Shown piece by piece: positions 38,201 to 46,119 of a stretch of 64,000 nt of DNA. The notes under the pieces are model-generated. The model saw nothing but the letters and a program-made list of their open reading frames with translations. It ran no database searches and was not told where the DNA came from. The DNA comes from Pseudoalteromonas sp. A25. Lineage in GTDB: Bacteria; Pseudomonadota; Gammaproteobacteria; Enterobacterales; Alteromonadaceae. Position numbers and translations under genes: made by a program. The stretch is from positions 1,520,001 through 1,584,000 of the forward strand of contig NZ_AP021846.1 of the NCBI RefSeq assembly GCF_009176705.1. The letters run 5' to 3'. How positions within the stretch are numbered: position 1 is the stretch's first letter; the number at the start of each line of letters is the position of its first letter.

Positions 38201-40160
38201 TCAAATAGGCTTCGTCTTGAGCGCTTATCTGATGCTGTGGCAGTGATTTAGAGCCCGAAAGATCGGTACTGGTTAATTGTTTGCCCGTTAACTTGATAAG
38301 GGTTGTGTTGCTTGCACAGTAATCACTGTCGTCGACAAGCAGTTTAAGGCCTGCGTCTTTTACAATGAATTCAATGCGTGCCTCGGGCCAATCAGAGTCT
38401 AACAGCAAAAATGACCCACCCAGCCGCCAGCTCGCGAGCATTGCAATAACTTGAGCACAGCTTCTTGGCAGCGTAATACCAAGTCTGTCACCTTGGCTAA
38501 AGCCGTGTTTAGTAAGTTGTATACAGGCTTGCTCAAGCTGCTCATTTAACTGGATGTAGGTATAGTCCTTTGCTTGCTCACGCAGTGCTATATGTTGAGG
38601 ATTTTTTGCAACTTGACTCGCAAAAGCGTGCCACGCGTTGTCGTAGTCAACATTGTGTTTTGTAGCGGTTAATTTGGCCTCAAGTGATGGCGGGCAGCTA
38701 GGTAGCTCGCAGTAGGGGGTCGTTGCATCATTTAGCAATTGCTCCACCCAATATGTAAACATAACTTGAAAGGTTTCAATTGTTTGCTGTTTATACAAGC
38801 TGTTGTTAAAGCGCCATTTGCATGTAAATGTTTCATGGTGGTCGACAACAACAAGGTTGAGTTCATGGGCTGCACCACGCTGCTCAGCCATTAGTTCTTG
38901 GTTTATTTGCGCGTTAACCCAGAGGTCTTCAGGGGCGCTATTAAGAGTGAACATGTGTTGAAAGACAGGGCTGCGCTGCGAGCTTCTGTCCAGATCTAAT
39001 TGGTCAACTAACTTTGCAAATGGGTACGCCTGATGCTTCAGAGCATTTGTACTTTGCTCTTTAACGCGTTCAAGAAACTGTAAAAATCGCTCATTGGCAT
39101 CAATCTGACAGTTTAGCGCCAAAGGATTAACTGTATAGCCTACGATTTCAGCGTCTTCAGGTGTTAATCGCCCCGCACTGGGTGTACCAATAACAAACTG
39201 GGTTTGCCCCGACAAACGTGCCATAAACCATTCAAATGCCGCGAGCCACCATATGTAGGGCGTAACGTTGTTATTGCGGCAAAATGCTTTAAGTTTGCTG
39301 GTAAATTCTTTGGATAATGTGTTGTGCAGCTCTTTACCTGCAGAGTTGATATTTGCTTGGTAGGCAAAGTCTGTCGGTAAGTTTAATGGTGTAATTGTTG
39401 CTAACGAGTCTATCCAATACTGTTTATTGGCTTCGTTAAGTGTATTGGCTTGGCGTTCACTCCATTTTTGGTAAGAGTGATTGGGGTAAGCTCTTTTTGT
39501 GGCTGTTTTACCACTTAGTAAACGAATGAAATCTCTACGAATAATATCAAAAGAGATAAAATCTGCCGCGATATGATGGATTGTTATGCTCACAAAACAC
39601 TGGGTTTTGTTGCTTTTTCCCAAGATATGATTGTGTGCCAGTGCAATATGACAAGTTTTGTGTTTATCGGGGGCAAGCAACGTATCAGCTTGCTGCGCAA
39701 GCCAAGTATCTAATTGCGTTTTACTGAGGTTGGTAAACTCATTAAATTGTGTTTTAGCTGGCTTAAAGTCATTCAGCCACTGTACTGGCTCACCATCGCG
39801 TTCTCCATAATTTAATGCTAACACGGGGTGAATATCACATAATTGCGCAAAAGCGGCATTGACTTGCTCGGGTGTATAGAGCGCGTTTAGCTCAACAGCA
39901 TACGCCATATTGTAAGCCACACTTTGTGGGTGCATGCGATATAAAAACCACAAAGCGCGTTCATTTGCACTAAGAGCACGAGCGTCGTAATAATTTGGGT
40001 GCGTTTTTAATAGCGCTAGCAATTGCGGTTTATGTTCTTTCAAACGCGCAATGATTTGTGGTGTCATAACGCCTTCGTCAGCTTTAAAGCTCAAACTACC
40101 ATTTACTTCGCTTAGTTTTATGCCTTTTTTCCAACATTCTTGAAGTAATCCCATCGCCAT
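35241..40160 (-). CDS. NRPS-1: docking domain - C - A(Asp) - T - T - E
   Basis: A 1639-residue NRPS. The first 55 residues (MGLLQECWKKGIKLSEVNG..., LKEHKPQLLALLK) match the TubC N-terminal docking domain. A starter-type C domain (HHIAADF) should accept the fatty acyl chain from the FAAL-carrier protein. The A domain (YLIYTSGSTGQPKA) has code D-L-T-K-I-G-H-I-G, i.e. Asp. Two T domains (SVGGDSI, AVGGDSI) and an epimerisation domain (HHLVVDAVSW, GYGLLRYM, VSFNFLGR) follow, so D-Asp is passed on. The doubled carrier after an Asp A domain recurs in NRPS-3. GGAG lies 9 bp before the ATG, which directly follows the FAAL stop. Confidence 0.92.
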   Translation of the reverse strand: MAMGLLQECWKKGIKLSEVNGSLSFKADEGVMTPQIIARLKEHKPQLLALLKTHPNYYDARALSANERALWFLYRMHPQSVAYNMAYAVELNALYTPEQVNAAFAQLCDIHPVLALNYGERDGEPVQWLNDFKPAKTQFNEFTNLSKTQLDTWLAQQADTLLAPDKHKTCHIALAHNHILGKSNKTQCFVSITIHHIAADFISFDIIRRDFIRLLSGKTATKRAYPNHSYQKWSERQANTLNEANKQYWIDSLATITPLNLPTDFAYQANINSAGKELHNTLSKEFTSKLKAFCRNNNVTPYIWWLAAFEWFMARLSGQTQFVIGTPSAGRLTPEDAEIVGYTVNPLALNCQIDANERFLQFLERVKEQSTNALKHQAYPFAKLVDQLDLDRSSQRSPVFQHMFTLNSAPEDLWVNAQINQELMAEQRGAAHELNLVVVDHHETFTCKWRFNNSLYKQQTIETFQVMFTYWVEQLLNDATTPYCELPSCPPSLEAKLTATKHNVDYDNAWHAFASQVAKNPQHIALREQAKDYTYIQLNEQLEQACIQLTKHGFSQGDRLGITLPRSCAQVIAMLASWRLGGSFLLLDSDWPEARIEFIVKDAGLKLLVDDSDYCASNTTLIKLTGKQLTSTDLSGSKSLPQHQISAQDEAYLIYTSGSTGQPKAVQLTHGNLVHYVNALTQAIPLSSTASMTSLSKHSADLGYTALFGALLTGREYRVLDEQLALDSQALLAELKRHPVDCIKIVPSHFYGLLQAEQDAALLPSQALIFGGEALTNQVIEAVKSYAPTLEIFNHYGPTETTIGALVHQVCADHTSTTQPIGTPLHNYAIKIVDACGQIQAEGLAGELHIGGPALALGYLNQRQLTDEKFYQQQGQRWYRSGDSVVMNNGQVYFLGRNDEQIKIRGYRVELGEVEAALKQHVAQAAVVVNKSDGSQAQLLAYVVADEQQLSQVKATISQMLPPYMVPSLWYCVEQLPRLANGKIDRKSLACEATQRQLQTPSTINESDTALPDEQLQIEQHLLKIWQSLLNRAHISVEDDFFSVGGDSIMGLQVIAQARKNDIHIKPQQLFEYKTIRKLAEQLVQANVRKEQQILLTIVRELLNNPNIQAHDDFFAVGGDSILSLQLVAKARKSGIQLLPKDIFTHKTIAQLSANLPSANQSSTAQTNDKGILSDAPFPLTPIQHWFFEQPLANPHYWNQSLLLNIHSELNFAALQQACAHVLQTHAALRLSFNNQDGQWQQQYNRYQSDWLTDVVQQSDQAACEDAFKTYQSQFNLSEAPLVRFVHFKADNVLLCTAHHLVVDAVSWQVIIDDLLTSYSAICQGKPSSLAQVRCEFKQWQSYLTELSNNTFILDQQQYWQSQLASAPIFAEHTDNLYQDAQTLITSLDGTKTEQLLNNANLAYNTHTQELLLCALTQTLSAHWQLPELTIELEGHGREADLLANAHPHDVSRTVAWFTTRFAQKFSVTDCIESNIIATKEQLRFIPNKGIGYGLLRYMQPHDSTITAGYSNLVSFNFLGRRNNDINEQFSLNTGLVPATRDPKNCRSHLLDINVLVENHQLHIHWSYPKNHNAFSNMSNITQAFHRNLETIIAHCLDSNFGRTTGADFELANIDDKAFIRLLNELALANNRSTQSTQH

Positions 40161-42188
40161 TTACAGCACTCCTTCTGTCGGTGTTTCGTTTGCCGTTGTG
40201 TGATTTTTTTGCGCATACTGAACAGCCAAATAAACAGATAATTGCGCGATAGTCGGGTGGTTTAATACTGTTTCTACTCTAATGCTTAGGCTTAACTGCT
40301 TAGATAGCTCATTGACCAAAGACATGGCGTCAATGGAATCTAGACCGATTTGCATAAGGTGCTGTGAAGAGCAAAGCTGCTCTGGTGATTGCCCTAGACG
40401 AGCGCTGATCCAGTGTATTATCCAATTGGCGATAGCAGAGTGGTCATATGTGTGTAAGGGCGCTGTTGCGGTGTTGCTTATCGGGGCCTGCTGCCATTTC
40501 GCGACAGCTTGTAGTTCATCATCGATATAAGCTTGTTTACATGCCAGACGTTGAATTTTGCCAGAGCTGGTTTTGCTTAGTGTGGCCGGTCTAATAAGCA
40601 CGATTGTGGTTACTCTAAGTTCGTGTTCTTCACTGATCAGAGCTCTAATTTTTTGAAATAAAGGCTGATAGTCGTCCAGTCTCAAAGATTCTCTAGTGAG
40701 CTCTTGAACAAGCACCAGCTCTTTGGTGTTGTCAGCATGTGCTACATCAAATATAGCCCCACCATGCGCTGTAAGTTGCTTGCTTAACGACAGTAATGAG
40801 TGCTCAATATCTTGTGGGTAGTAATTACAGCCATGTAATATAAGCATCTCTTTCTTGCGACCAGTGACATAGAGTTGTTGTTGGTCAATAAAACCAAGAT
40901 CGCCCGTCGCCATAAAGCCAGGCTCACCATCGATGGTTAAATTGAAAGTTTGTTCATTGAGCTTAGGCTTTTGCCAATACCCTCGGGTAACACTTTCACC
41001 TTTAAACATGATTTCGCCAATTTGCCCATCGGCAAGGGGAGTGTGGGTGTTTGGGTCAACAATACGAACAGGCATTTGTGCGATGATGTTGCCTGAACAG
41101 GCAATATCTTTGGTGCTACGTTGATTCGTTTTAACTTGATTAAGACTCAGTGCCTGACTGTCAACGCTGAGCAGGTTAAACTGTTTATCTAATGGGGTTG
41201 CGCTAACAAGTAAACACGCTTCTGCCATGCCATAACTTGGCTTGATGGCGGTTTTTGCAAGCCCTGTGCTATGAAAATAATCATAAAAGTTTTTAAGCGT
41301 TTGCGCGTTTATTGGCTCAGCACCATTGATAAAAATACGCAAAGAGGACAAATCTAGCGCTGATTTTTGTGTATCAGTTACTTTTTCAACTGCTAAGTCG
41401 AAGATAAAGTTTGGCGCAGCTGTGCAAGTGGCTTTTAGTTCTGTAATGGCCTGCAGAAGTACCAATGGATTTTGCGCAACCTTAGCAGAGGGAATAAAGT
41501 TTATAGTTGCTCCAGCTCTAATTGGCGATAAGACGCCGCCAACGCACCCCATATCATGGTACAGCGGTAACCAATTGGCCATGACATCCGATTGACACAT
41601 GCCGTAGGTATCAATGATAAGCTCAGTATTTGCAAGCAAATTATGGTGCGATAGCATAACCCCTTTGGGCTGTCCTGTAGACCCAGAGCTATATTGCAAA
41701 TAGGCAATATCATGGCTATCTATGTTGGCTGCTTGCCAATGTGCCGCGTCTTCTACACGTAACTTATCGGCAAATACGGTGCTGATGTTTATATTATGTG
41801 CAGCGGCCCAATTGTGGGTAGCTTCGCTATCATGACTTAGACAAATCAGCGTATTGGGTTGGCAGTCTTGCACTATGCTATTGAGTCTGCGCCAATCACG
41901 CGCCTTGCGACGAGCGGGGTATATAGGTACTGCAACCACACCAGCATAAATACAAGCAAACAATGACACAACATAGTCAATACCATTTGGCAAAAGTAAC
42001 ATCACTCTGTCACCAAAGGTGTTGTGCTTTGTAAGTGTATGAGCTAAAGCTTTAGCACGCTGTGCAAGTTGTGCGTAGGTAAGCGCTTGGTGCTCACTTT
42101 CTTGATAAATAGATAGTGCTACATGATTTGGGATTGCTTTTGCTTGGTGCTCGAGTATTTGTTGCCAGTTGCTAAGTTGACTGTTCAT
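40161..42188 (-). CDS. Fatty acyl-AMP ligase fused to acyl carrier domain (starter unit)
   Basis: A 675-residue protein. Residues 1-570 are an ANL ligase of the FAAL type: AVPIYPARRKARDWRRL, YLQYSSGSTGQPKGVMLSH and the GYWQKPKLNEQTF region are FAAL-like, and the fused carrier avoids any CoA step. Residues 595-660 form a carrier domain with IGLDSIDAM, whose Ser takes phosphopantetheine. FAAL-carrier proteins activate free fatty acids and hand them to the starter C domain of a lipopeptide NRPS, here NRPS-1 immediately downstream. Chain length cannot be predicted. The product is therefore expected to be an amphiphilic siderophore. It is 57 bp after the TauD gene. Confidence 0.93.
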   Translation of the reverse strand: MNSQLSNWQQILEHQAKAIPNHVALSIYQESEHQALTYAQLAQRAKALAHTLTKHNTFGDRVMLLLPNGIDYVVSLFACIYAGVVAVPIYPARRKARDWRRLNSIVQDCQPNTLICLSHDSEATHNWAAAHNINISTVFADKLRVEDAAHWQAANIDSHDIAYLQYSSGSTGQPKGVMLSHHNLLANTELIIDTYGMCQSDVMANWLPLYHDMGCVGGVLSPIRAGATINFIPSAKVAQNPLVLLQAITELKATCTAAPNFIFDLAVEKVTDTQKSALDLSSLRIFINGAEPINAQTLKNFYDYFHSTGLAKTAIKPSYGMAEACLLVSATPLDKQFNLLSVDSQALSLNQVKTNQRSTKDIACSGNIIAQMPVRIVDPNTHTPLADGQIGEIMFKGESVTRGYWQKPKLNEQTFNLTIDGEPGFMATGDLGFIDQQQLYVTGRKKEMLILHGCNYYPQDIEHSLLSLSKQLTAHGGAIFDVAHADNTKELVLVQELTRESLRLDDYQPLFQKIRALISEEHELRVTTIVLIRPATLSKTSSGKIQRLACKQAYIDDELQAVAKWQQAPISNTATAPLHTYDHSAIANWIIHWISARLGQSPEQLCSSQHLMQIGLDSIDAMSLVNELSKQLSLSIRVETVLNHPTIAQLSVYLAVQYAQKNHTTANETPTEGVL

Positions 42189-42245
42189 TGTTATTTACTC
42201 TTTATTGTCTGGTTGTAATCGGGGGTTATAACGTGCACATGTGTT

Positions 42246-43232
42246 TTAGTTTTGTTCGCTATAGCCTTGCGCCATTGCCACAATAACTTTTCTATCGCCA
42301 CTAAAAGTGCTGCGACCATGCGCAGCTAGCATGTTGTCAAGCATCATGATGTCACCTTGTTGCCAAGCAAAACGCACCTGACACTGTTCAAGCACAGTGC
42401 GAATGTGCTTCAGATCGTCGTCACCGATAGGGCTGCCATCACCAAAATAGACATTTCTTGGTAAGTTTTCTTCGCCCACTACTGAAATCAATGTTTCTCT
42501 AATGTGTTCATCCAGGTTGGAAACGTGGAATAGATGCGCTTGGTTAAACCAAACTTGCTCTTGCGTGATAGGGTGCGTTGATATTGCTTGGCAAACTTGT
42601 CGTGTTTGTAGTTCGCCATCCGCTTTCCAAATGCATTCAATATTGTGTTTAGCACAAAACGCTTCAACTTTTGTTTTGTCATCTGTGCCAAAGGCTTGCT
42701 GCCAAGAAAGGTCTAAGCCATTACCATAATTGCGCACATACAATAAACCATGCTTTACAAAGCGCTCACGAATAACAGGGTCAATTTTTTGGTACACAAG
42801 TCGGCTATCTGCAATGGGCGTTTCGCCATCTTGTTCAGGGGCAATTTCACAATGAAACCAAATTTTTAGTGGCCAGCTTAAAGTGTATGCTTGTTCATTG
42901 TGTAGCGGGATCACTTGGTGGGCGGGGTACTCAGTAGAAGTGTACACGCCACTGGATACTTCATTGCGTGGTGTTGAAGCATAATCATACGTTAATAGGT
43001 CATGTCCAAATGCTCGAGCAAATGCATTAAAGTCTTCAGCACCTGCAATGCTAAACCCTCGAAACAACAGACCACCTTTAACATGTAGCTGTTGTTCTAC
43101 CAATTGTTTAATTTCTTCGAAACAATCCCTCCATACTGGGCTTTGGGTGGGTTGAACTAGCACTGGCAAGCCAGCTGAATGGAACGCATGATCTATAGTA
43201 ATTAAATTAAAAGTCAAAGGGTTAATTGACAT
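42246..43232 (-). CDS. TauD/SyrP-like Asp beta-hydroxylase, stand-alone
   Basis: A 328-residue Fe(II)/2-oxoglutarate dioxygenase. Iron ligands visible are His111 and Glu113 (PLHNEQAY) and His305 (MLAAHGRSTF); Arg314 (GDRK) should bind 2-oxoglutarate. RGFSIAGAEDFNAFARAF and ENLPRNVYFGDGSPI match SyrP-like enzymes, which hydroxylate the beta carbon of carrier-bound Asp. It is clearly homologous to the TauD domain at the end of NRPS-3 (shared RGF, HNE, ENLPRNVxxGD and AAHxR motifs). As first gene of the operon it follows a Fur-box-like promoter; GGGAG lies 7 bp before the ATG. Likely substrate: one or two of the three Asp residues. Confidence 0.9.
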   Translation of the reverse strand: MSINPLTFNLITIDHAFHSAGLPVLVQPTQSPVWRDCFEEIKQLVEQQLHVKGGLLFRGFSIAGAEDFNAFARAFGHDLLTYDYASTPRNEVSSGVYTSTEYPAHQVIPLHNEQAYTLSWPLKIWFHCEIAPEQDGETPIADSRLVYQKIDPVIRERFVKHGLLYVRNYGNGLDLSWQQAFGTDDKTKVEAFCAKHNIECIWKADGELQTRQVCQAISTHPITQEQVWFNQAHLFHVSNLDEHIRETLISVVGEENLPRNVYFGDGSPIGDDDLKHIRTVLEQCQVRFAWQQGDIMMLDNMLAAHGRSTFSGDRKVIVAMAQGYSEQN

Positions 43233-43304
43233 GATGTACTCCCTTGAAAAAACAATGACGAAGCGCTATGGGCGGTAAAAACAGTGCCAGCGAGATAGGG
43301 GCGT

Positions 43305-43333
43305 ATCATAAAGAGAAAGAAAGGATAGATCAA
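43305..43333 (-). promoter_or_regulatory. Predicted promoter of the siderophore biosynthesis operon
   Basis: On the minus strand TTGATC (43328-43333) and TATGAT (43305-43310) are 17 bp apart, about 70 bp before the TauD ATG. The Fur-like palindrome abuts the -35 element upstream. Confidence 0.5.
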
Positions 43334-43366
43334 CAATCTAAATGATAATAGTTGCTATTTAGATTG
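43334..43366. promoter_or_regulatory. Fur-box-like palindrome, biosynthesis side
   Basis: CAATCTAAAT (43334-43343) and ATTTAGATTG (43357-43366) are a perfect 10-bp inverted repeat. The inner AATGATAATAGTTGCTATT (43341-43359) matches the Vibrio/Shewanella type Fur consensus AATGANAATNATTNTCATT at all but three defined positions. Confidence 0.6.
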
Positions 43367-43432
43367 CTTTATTTGTACCTTTGCTGTTTTTTCATTCTAT
43401 CTTTGCTCAAATATTAAGTAGAGAGGGTATTG

Positions 43433-43597
43433 ATGTGTCTAAATGCTGTGTACAAAGCCGTAAATGTCGATTGCAAAAAAGGTAACAATCAAGCAATCAA
43501 AGCATTGCACTATCAGGTCCTAAAAGGGCAAAAAAATCACTTTCACATTATGAATAAATTAATAAGCGTAAAGAACCTCAAAATAATTTGCAAATGA
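43433..43597 (+). CDS. Possible 54-residue small protein, doubtful
   Basis: An open frame begins at ATG 43433 with AGAGGG 6 bp upstream and ends at a TGA inside the receptor Fur box. The peptide is basic (many Lys) with three Cys and four His (MCLNAVYKAVNVDCKKG at the start). I recognise no family. It would need a promoter upstream that is not obvious, and it is short enough to be chance. Confidence 0.2.
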   Translation: MCLNAVYKAVNVDCKKGNNQAIKALHYQVLKGQKNHFHIMNKLISVKNLKIICK

Positions 43598-43616
43598 AAA
43601 CTGTTTTCATTACCAT
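43588..43616 (+). promoter_or_regulatory. Receptor promoter with Fur box in the spacer
   Basis: TTGCAA (43588-43593) and TACCAT (43611-43616) are 17 bp apart. The spacer is filled by the perfect 9-1-9 palindrome AATGAAAACTGTTTTCATT (43593-43611), which fits AATGANAATNATTNTCATT except in the centre. This placement is classic for Fur repression under iron sufficiency. Confidence 0.65.
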
Positions 43617-43660
43617 GCGCAAAACTAAATAATAAATACGAATATTTATCATTACCAAAT

Positions 43661-43695
43661 GCGTTCCTGTATTGAGTTTTATTGGGCAGGAACGC
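43661..43695. repeat. Inverted repeat in the receptor 5' leader
   Basis: GCGTTCCTG and CAGGAACGC are a perfect 9-bp pair with a 17-nt loop. No U run follows, so it is not a standard terminator. Confidence 0.5.
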
Positions 43696-43722
43696 AACTA
43701 AAACAAGATGTTTTATTGGTAG

Positions 43723-43786
43723 TTAACCTCAGATTTAGGCAAGACTTTTTAAGTCGCAAGTATCGACCAGCCAGCGCTGAGGTTAA
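43723..43786. repeat. Inverted repeat with TTAACCTCAG ends in the receptor 5' leader
   Basis: TTAACCTCAG (43723-43732) and CTGAGGTTAA (43777-43786) are perfect inverted repeats 44 bp apart, with a smaller hairpin GACTT/AAGTC inside. The ends share AACCTCAG with the MITE-like element at 7069-7261, so this could be a small or decayed relative. Confidence 0.4.
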
Positions 43787-43838
43787 TTCAGTATTGATTC
43801 TAATTTTATTGTCTCTTTGGCCGCATTAGGAGTGCTTT

Positions 43839-46049
43839 GTGAAACAATCTCACACAACTGCTTTGTTTAAAAAATCGTTTATTGTTATGGCTGTGGCTTC
43901 GGCCTTGTCACCTACTTTATCTCTTGCACAAGGTGACGATATTGAAGTGATCACGGTGAAAGGTCGTGCTGCACAGTTTTATTTTGTTGAACAAGCAACA
44001 ATGGCAACAAAAACACCAACAGACTATATGGACTTACCTCAGTCTGTGCAGGTATTGAGTAAACAATTGATTCAAGACCAAGCAGCCCGTCAAACAACTG
44101 ATCTATACCGTTCCATTTCAGGTGTAACGCAGTTTAGTTACTCAGGTGTAACGGCTAGAGGGTTTAGGCAAGACCAAGTGAGATATGATGGTGTGCAAGG
44201 TGACCCATACTCTGGTTTTTCAATTCCTCAACTATTTAATGTAGAGCGTGTTGAAGTACTTAAAGGGCCTACAGGTATGCTGTATGGTGCAGGTCAACCG
44301 GGTGGATTGCTCAATTATGTTTCAAAAAAACCTAAGTTTGATCAAACCTCTGAAGTGGCTTTATTTGCCGGTAATGACAACTTATTGGGTGGTCATGCTG
44401 AAACTACGGGCACACTTAGTGAAGATGTGCTTGCATATCGTGTAGCGGGTTTTCATCAAAATAAAGAGAGTTATCGTAACAACGTCGAAGAGTCGAATAC
44501 CTTATTATCTGCTGGCCTTACGTGGTATGCGAATGAAAAGACGGAACTTATTTTTCAATATGATCATATAGATCAAGCATTAGATGGGCACCGTTTACGT
44601 GGAGTTCCTGTTGATGATAATGGCCACTTTTTGACGGACATAAGCTACAACGCGAATGAGAAGTCAGATTTTCAAGAGCTTAAAGCCGACGTGTTCCAGC
44701 TAACAGCTAACTTTGATATTGCAAATAACTTGACTAATACCACCGTGGTTCGCGGGTTTAGCAATGAGCGAAGCCAGCAATATCATGAAAACTTGGGCTT
44801 AATTGGTGACTTACCTGATGCTCAAAAAGCACAATATTTGCCTGTATTAGAGATGTTGGGGATGGCAACACAAGATACGGCGATGATGCGTCAATATAGA
44901 GATCAGGTTCGTGAGAACGAAGAGTTGAGCTTAACAACAGACTTTGTTTATGAAGGCACATTTGCAGACATTGAACACATGATTTTATTTGGTGCTGACT
45001 ACGCCAGAGCAGATCAAGAATTTGGATATAAAATCAGCGATTTAGGCAGAACACTTAATCCTGAAAACTACGCAAATCCAAAAGAGATGTTTAATCCAGC
45101 GAATCACGTACCAACACTTGATATTCTAAACCCTGTGTATGGTGCTGATACCAGCAATTATAAACTTATAAACACAGCGCAGCGCTCCTCTAAGACCACG
45201 CGTCAAGGCATATATTTACAGGATCAAATGCGCTTAAACGAGCAGTGGATTGCGATTGCAGGGCTTCGCTATGACCGCTTTGAAGACAAAGAAGGCGATA
45301 AAGAAGCGAGCGACAACAAATTGAGTCCTCGTATTGGTGCGATTTATCAGCCAACTGAAAATATGTCATTGTTTGTTAATCGCTCTGAAGGGTTTAGTCC
45401 ACAGCCGATCAGAAAACAGCCTGAGTCAGGAGAAATGTTTGGTCCAGAGTCCAGTACACAGCATGAGTTTGGTGTGAAGAACATTTGGCTGGATGGTAGC
45501 TTAACCACAACGTTTGCGGCATATCACATCGTTAAAGAAGATGTGAAGGTGAGTAATCCAAACTATGTTGAAGGCAGTGGTTTATCAGAGCAATTGCAAA
45601 TTGGTGAAGTGACCAGTAAAGGGGTAGAGCTTGATGTAGTTGGTGATATCACAGAGCATTTAACTGGTACTATTAATTATGCATTTAACGATGCAACGAT
45701 TACCGCGGGTAATCCACAAGATATTTCAGATACCGTAGGTGATGAGTTTGCGAATGCACCAGATCACACTCTAGGGATGTGGGCGCGTTATGCGTTACCA
45801 ACGCTTAACTCTTCTGTTTCACTGGGCTTTGATTATGTTGACGAGCGTGTGAGTTTAAGCGGTCAAAAGGTGCGTTCATACGTAACTTGGGATGCGAGCT
45901 GGCAAACTAAAATCGATAACATTGAAATTCAGCTAAATCTAAAAAACATCTTTGATAAAGAGTATGCAACTAGCGGCTTTAACAAACGAAATGGGCACTT
46001 CCCGGGTGAACCGCGCAGTGTTGTGCTGCAAGTAAGCTACGCGCTTTAA
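43839..46049 (+). CDS. TonB-dependent siderophore receptor
   Basis: A 736-residue outer-membrane receptor with a signal peptide ending near LSLAQGDD. A TonB box (DIEVITVKGR) leads into a plug with MDLPQSVQVLSKQLIQDQ, GFRQDQVRYDGV and VERVEVLKGPTGMLYGAGQPGGLLNYVSKKP, which are signatures of the TIGR01783 siderophore receptor family (FpvA/FhuE type). A 22-strand barrel follows, ending in SYAL. It faces the NRPS operon across a Fur-regulated divergent region, so it is the obvious receptor for the ferric form of the product. The start is GTG at 43839, the predicted mature features fit it, and AGGAG lies 7-8 bp upstream. It is followed by a terminator. Confidence 0.93.
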   Translation: MKQSHTTALFKKSFIVMAVASALSPTLSLAQGDDIEVITVKGRAAQFYFVEQATMATKTPTDYMDLPQSVQVLSKQLIQDQAARQTTDLYRSISGVTQFSYSGVTARGFRQDQVRYDGVQGDPYSGFSIPQLFNVERVEVLKGPTGMLYGAGQPGGLLNYVSKKPKFDQTSEVALFAGNDNLLGGHAETTGTLSEDVLAYRVAGFHQNKESYRNNVEESNTLLSAGLTWYANEKTELIFQYDHIDQALDGHRLRGVPVDDNGHFLTDISYNANEKSDFQELKADVFQLTANFDIANNLTNTTVVRGFSNERSQQYHENLGLIGDLPDAQKAQYLPVLEMLGMATQDTAMMRQYRDQVRENEELSLTTDFVYEGTFADIEHMILFGADYARADQEFGYKISDLGRTLNPENYANPKEMFNPANHVPTLDILNPVYGADTSNYKLINTAQRSSKTTRQGIYLQDQMRLNEQWIAIAGLRYDRFEDKEGDKEASDNKLSPRIGAIYQPTENMSLFVNRSEGFSPQPIRKQPESGEMFGPESSTQHEFGVKNIWLDGSLTTTFAAYHIVKEDVKVSNPNYVEGSGLSEQLQIGEVTSKGVELDVVGDITEHLTGTINYAFNDATITAGNPQDISDTVGDEFANAPDHTLGMWARYALPTLNSSVSLGFDYVDERVSLSGQKVRSYVTWDASWQTKIDNIEIQLNLKNIFDKEYATSGFNKRNGHFPGEPRSVVLQVSYAL

Positions 46050-46066
46050 TTTATTATGTTCAGTTT

Positions 46067-46090
46067 AAGACCCCAAACAATTGGGGTCTT
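46067..46090 (+). terminator. Terminator after the siderophore receptor gene
   Basis: AAGACCCCAA and TTGGGGTCTT form a 10-bp perfect stem with an ACAA loop, followed by a weak T-rich stretch. Some read-through into the PepSY gene is likely. Confidence 0.75.
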
Positions 46091-46119
46091 TGTGTTTAAC
46101 ATACCAATGTAATGATACG

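Larger units (their letters stand above)
43233..43838. other. 606-bp divergent control region of the siderophore locus
   Basis: The region separates the leftward biosynthetic operon from the rightward receptor gene. It holds two promoters with Fur-box-like palindromes (43305-43366 and 43588-43616), a possible 54-codon ORF between them (43433-43597), and a roughly 215-nt receptor leader with two strong inverted repeats (43661-43695 and 43723-43786). Confidence 0.75.

Noticed and set aside
12111..43232. Antibiotic or biosurfactant lipopeptide instead of a siderophore
   Set aside because: FAAL-NRPS clusters can make either, but the adjacent TIGR01783 receptor, PepSY protein, Fur-like boxes and Asp hydroxylases all point to iron acquisition.
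43661..43695. Intrinsic terminator or premature stop signal in the receptor leader
   Set aside because: The stem is strong, but no U run follows on either strand.
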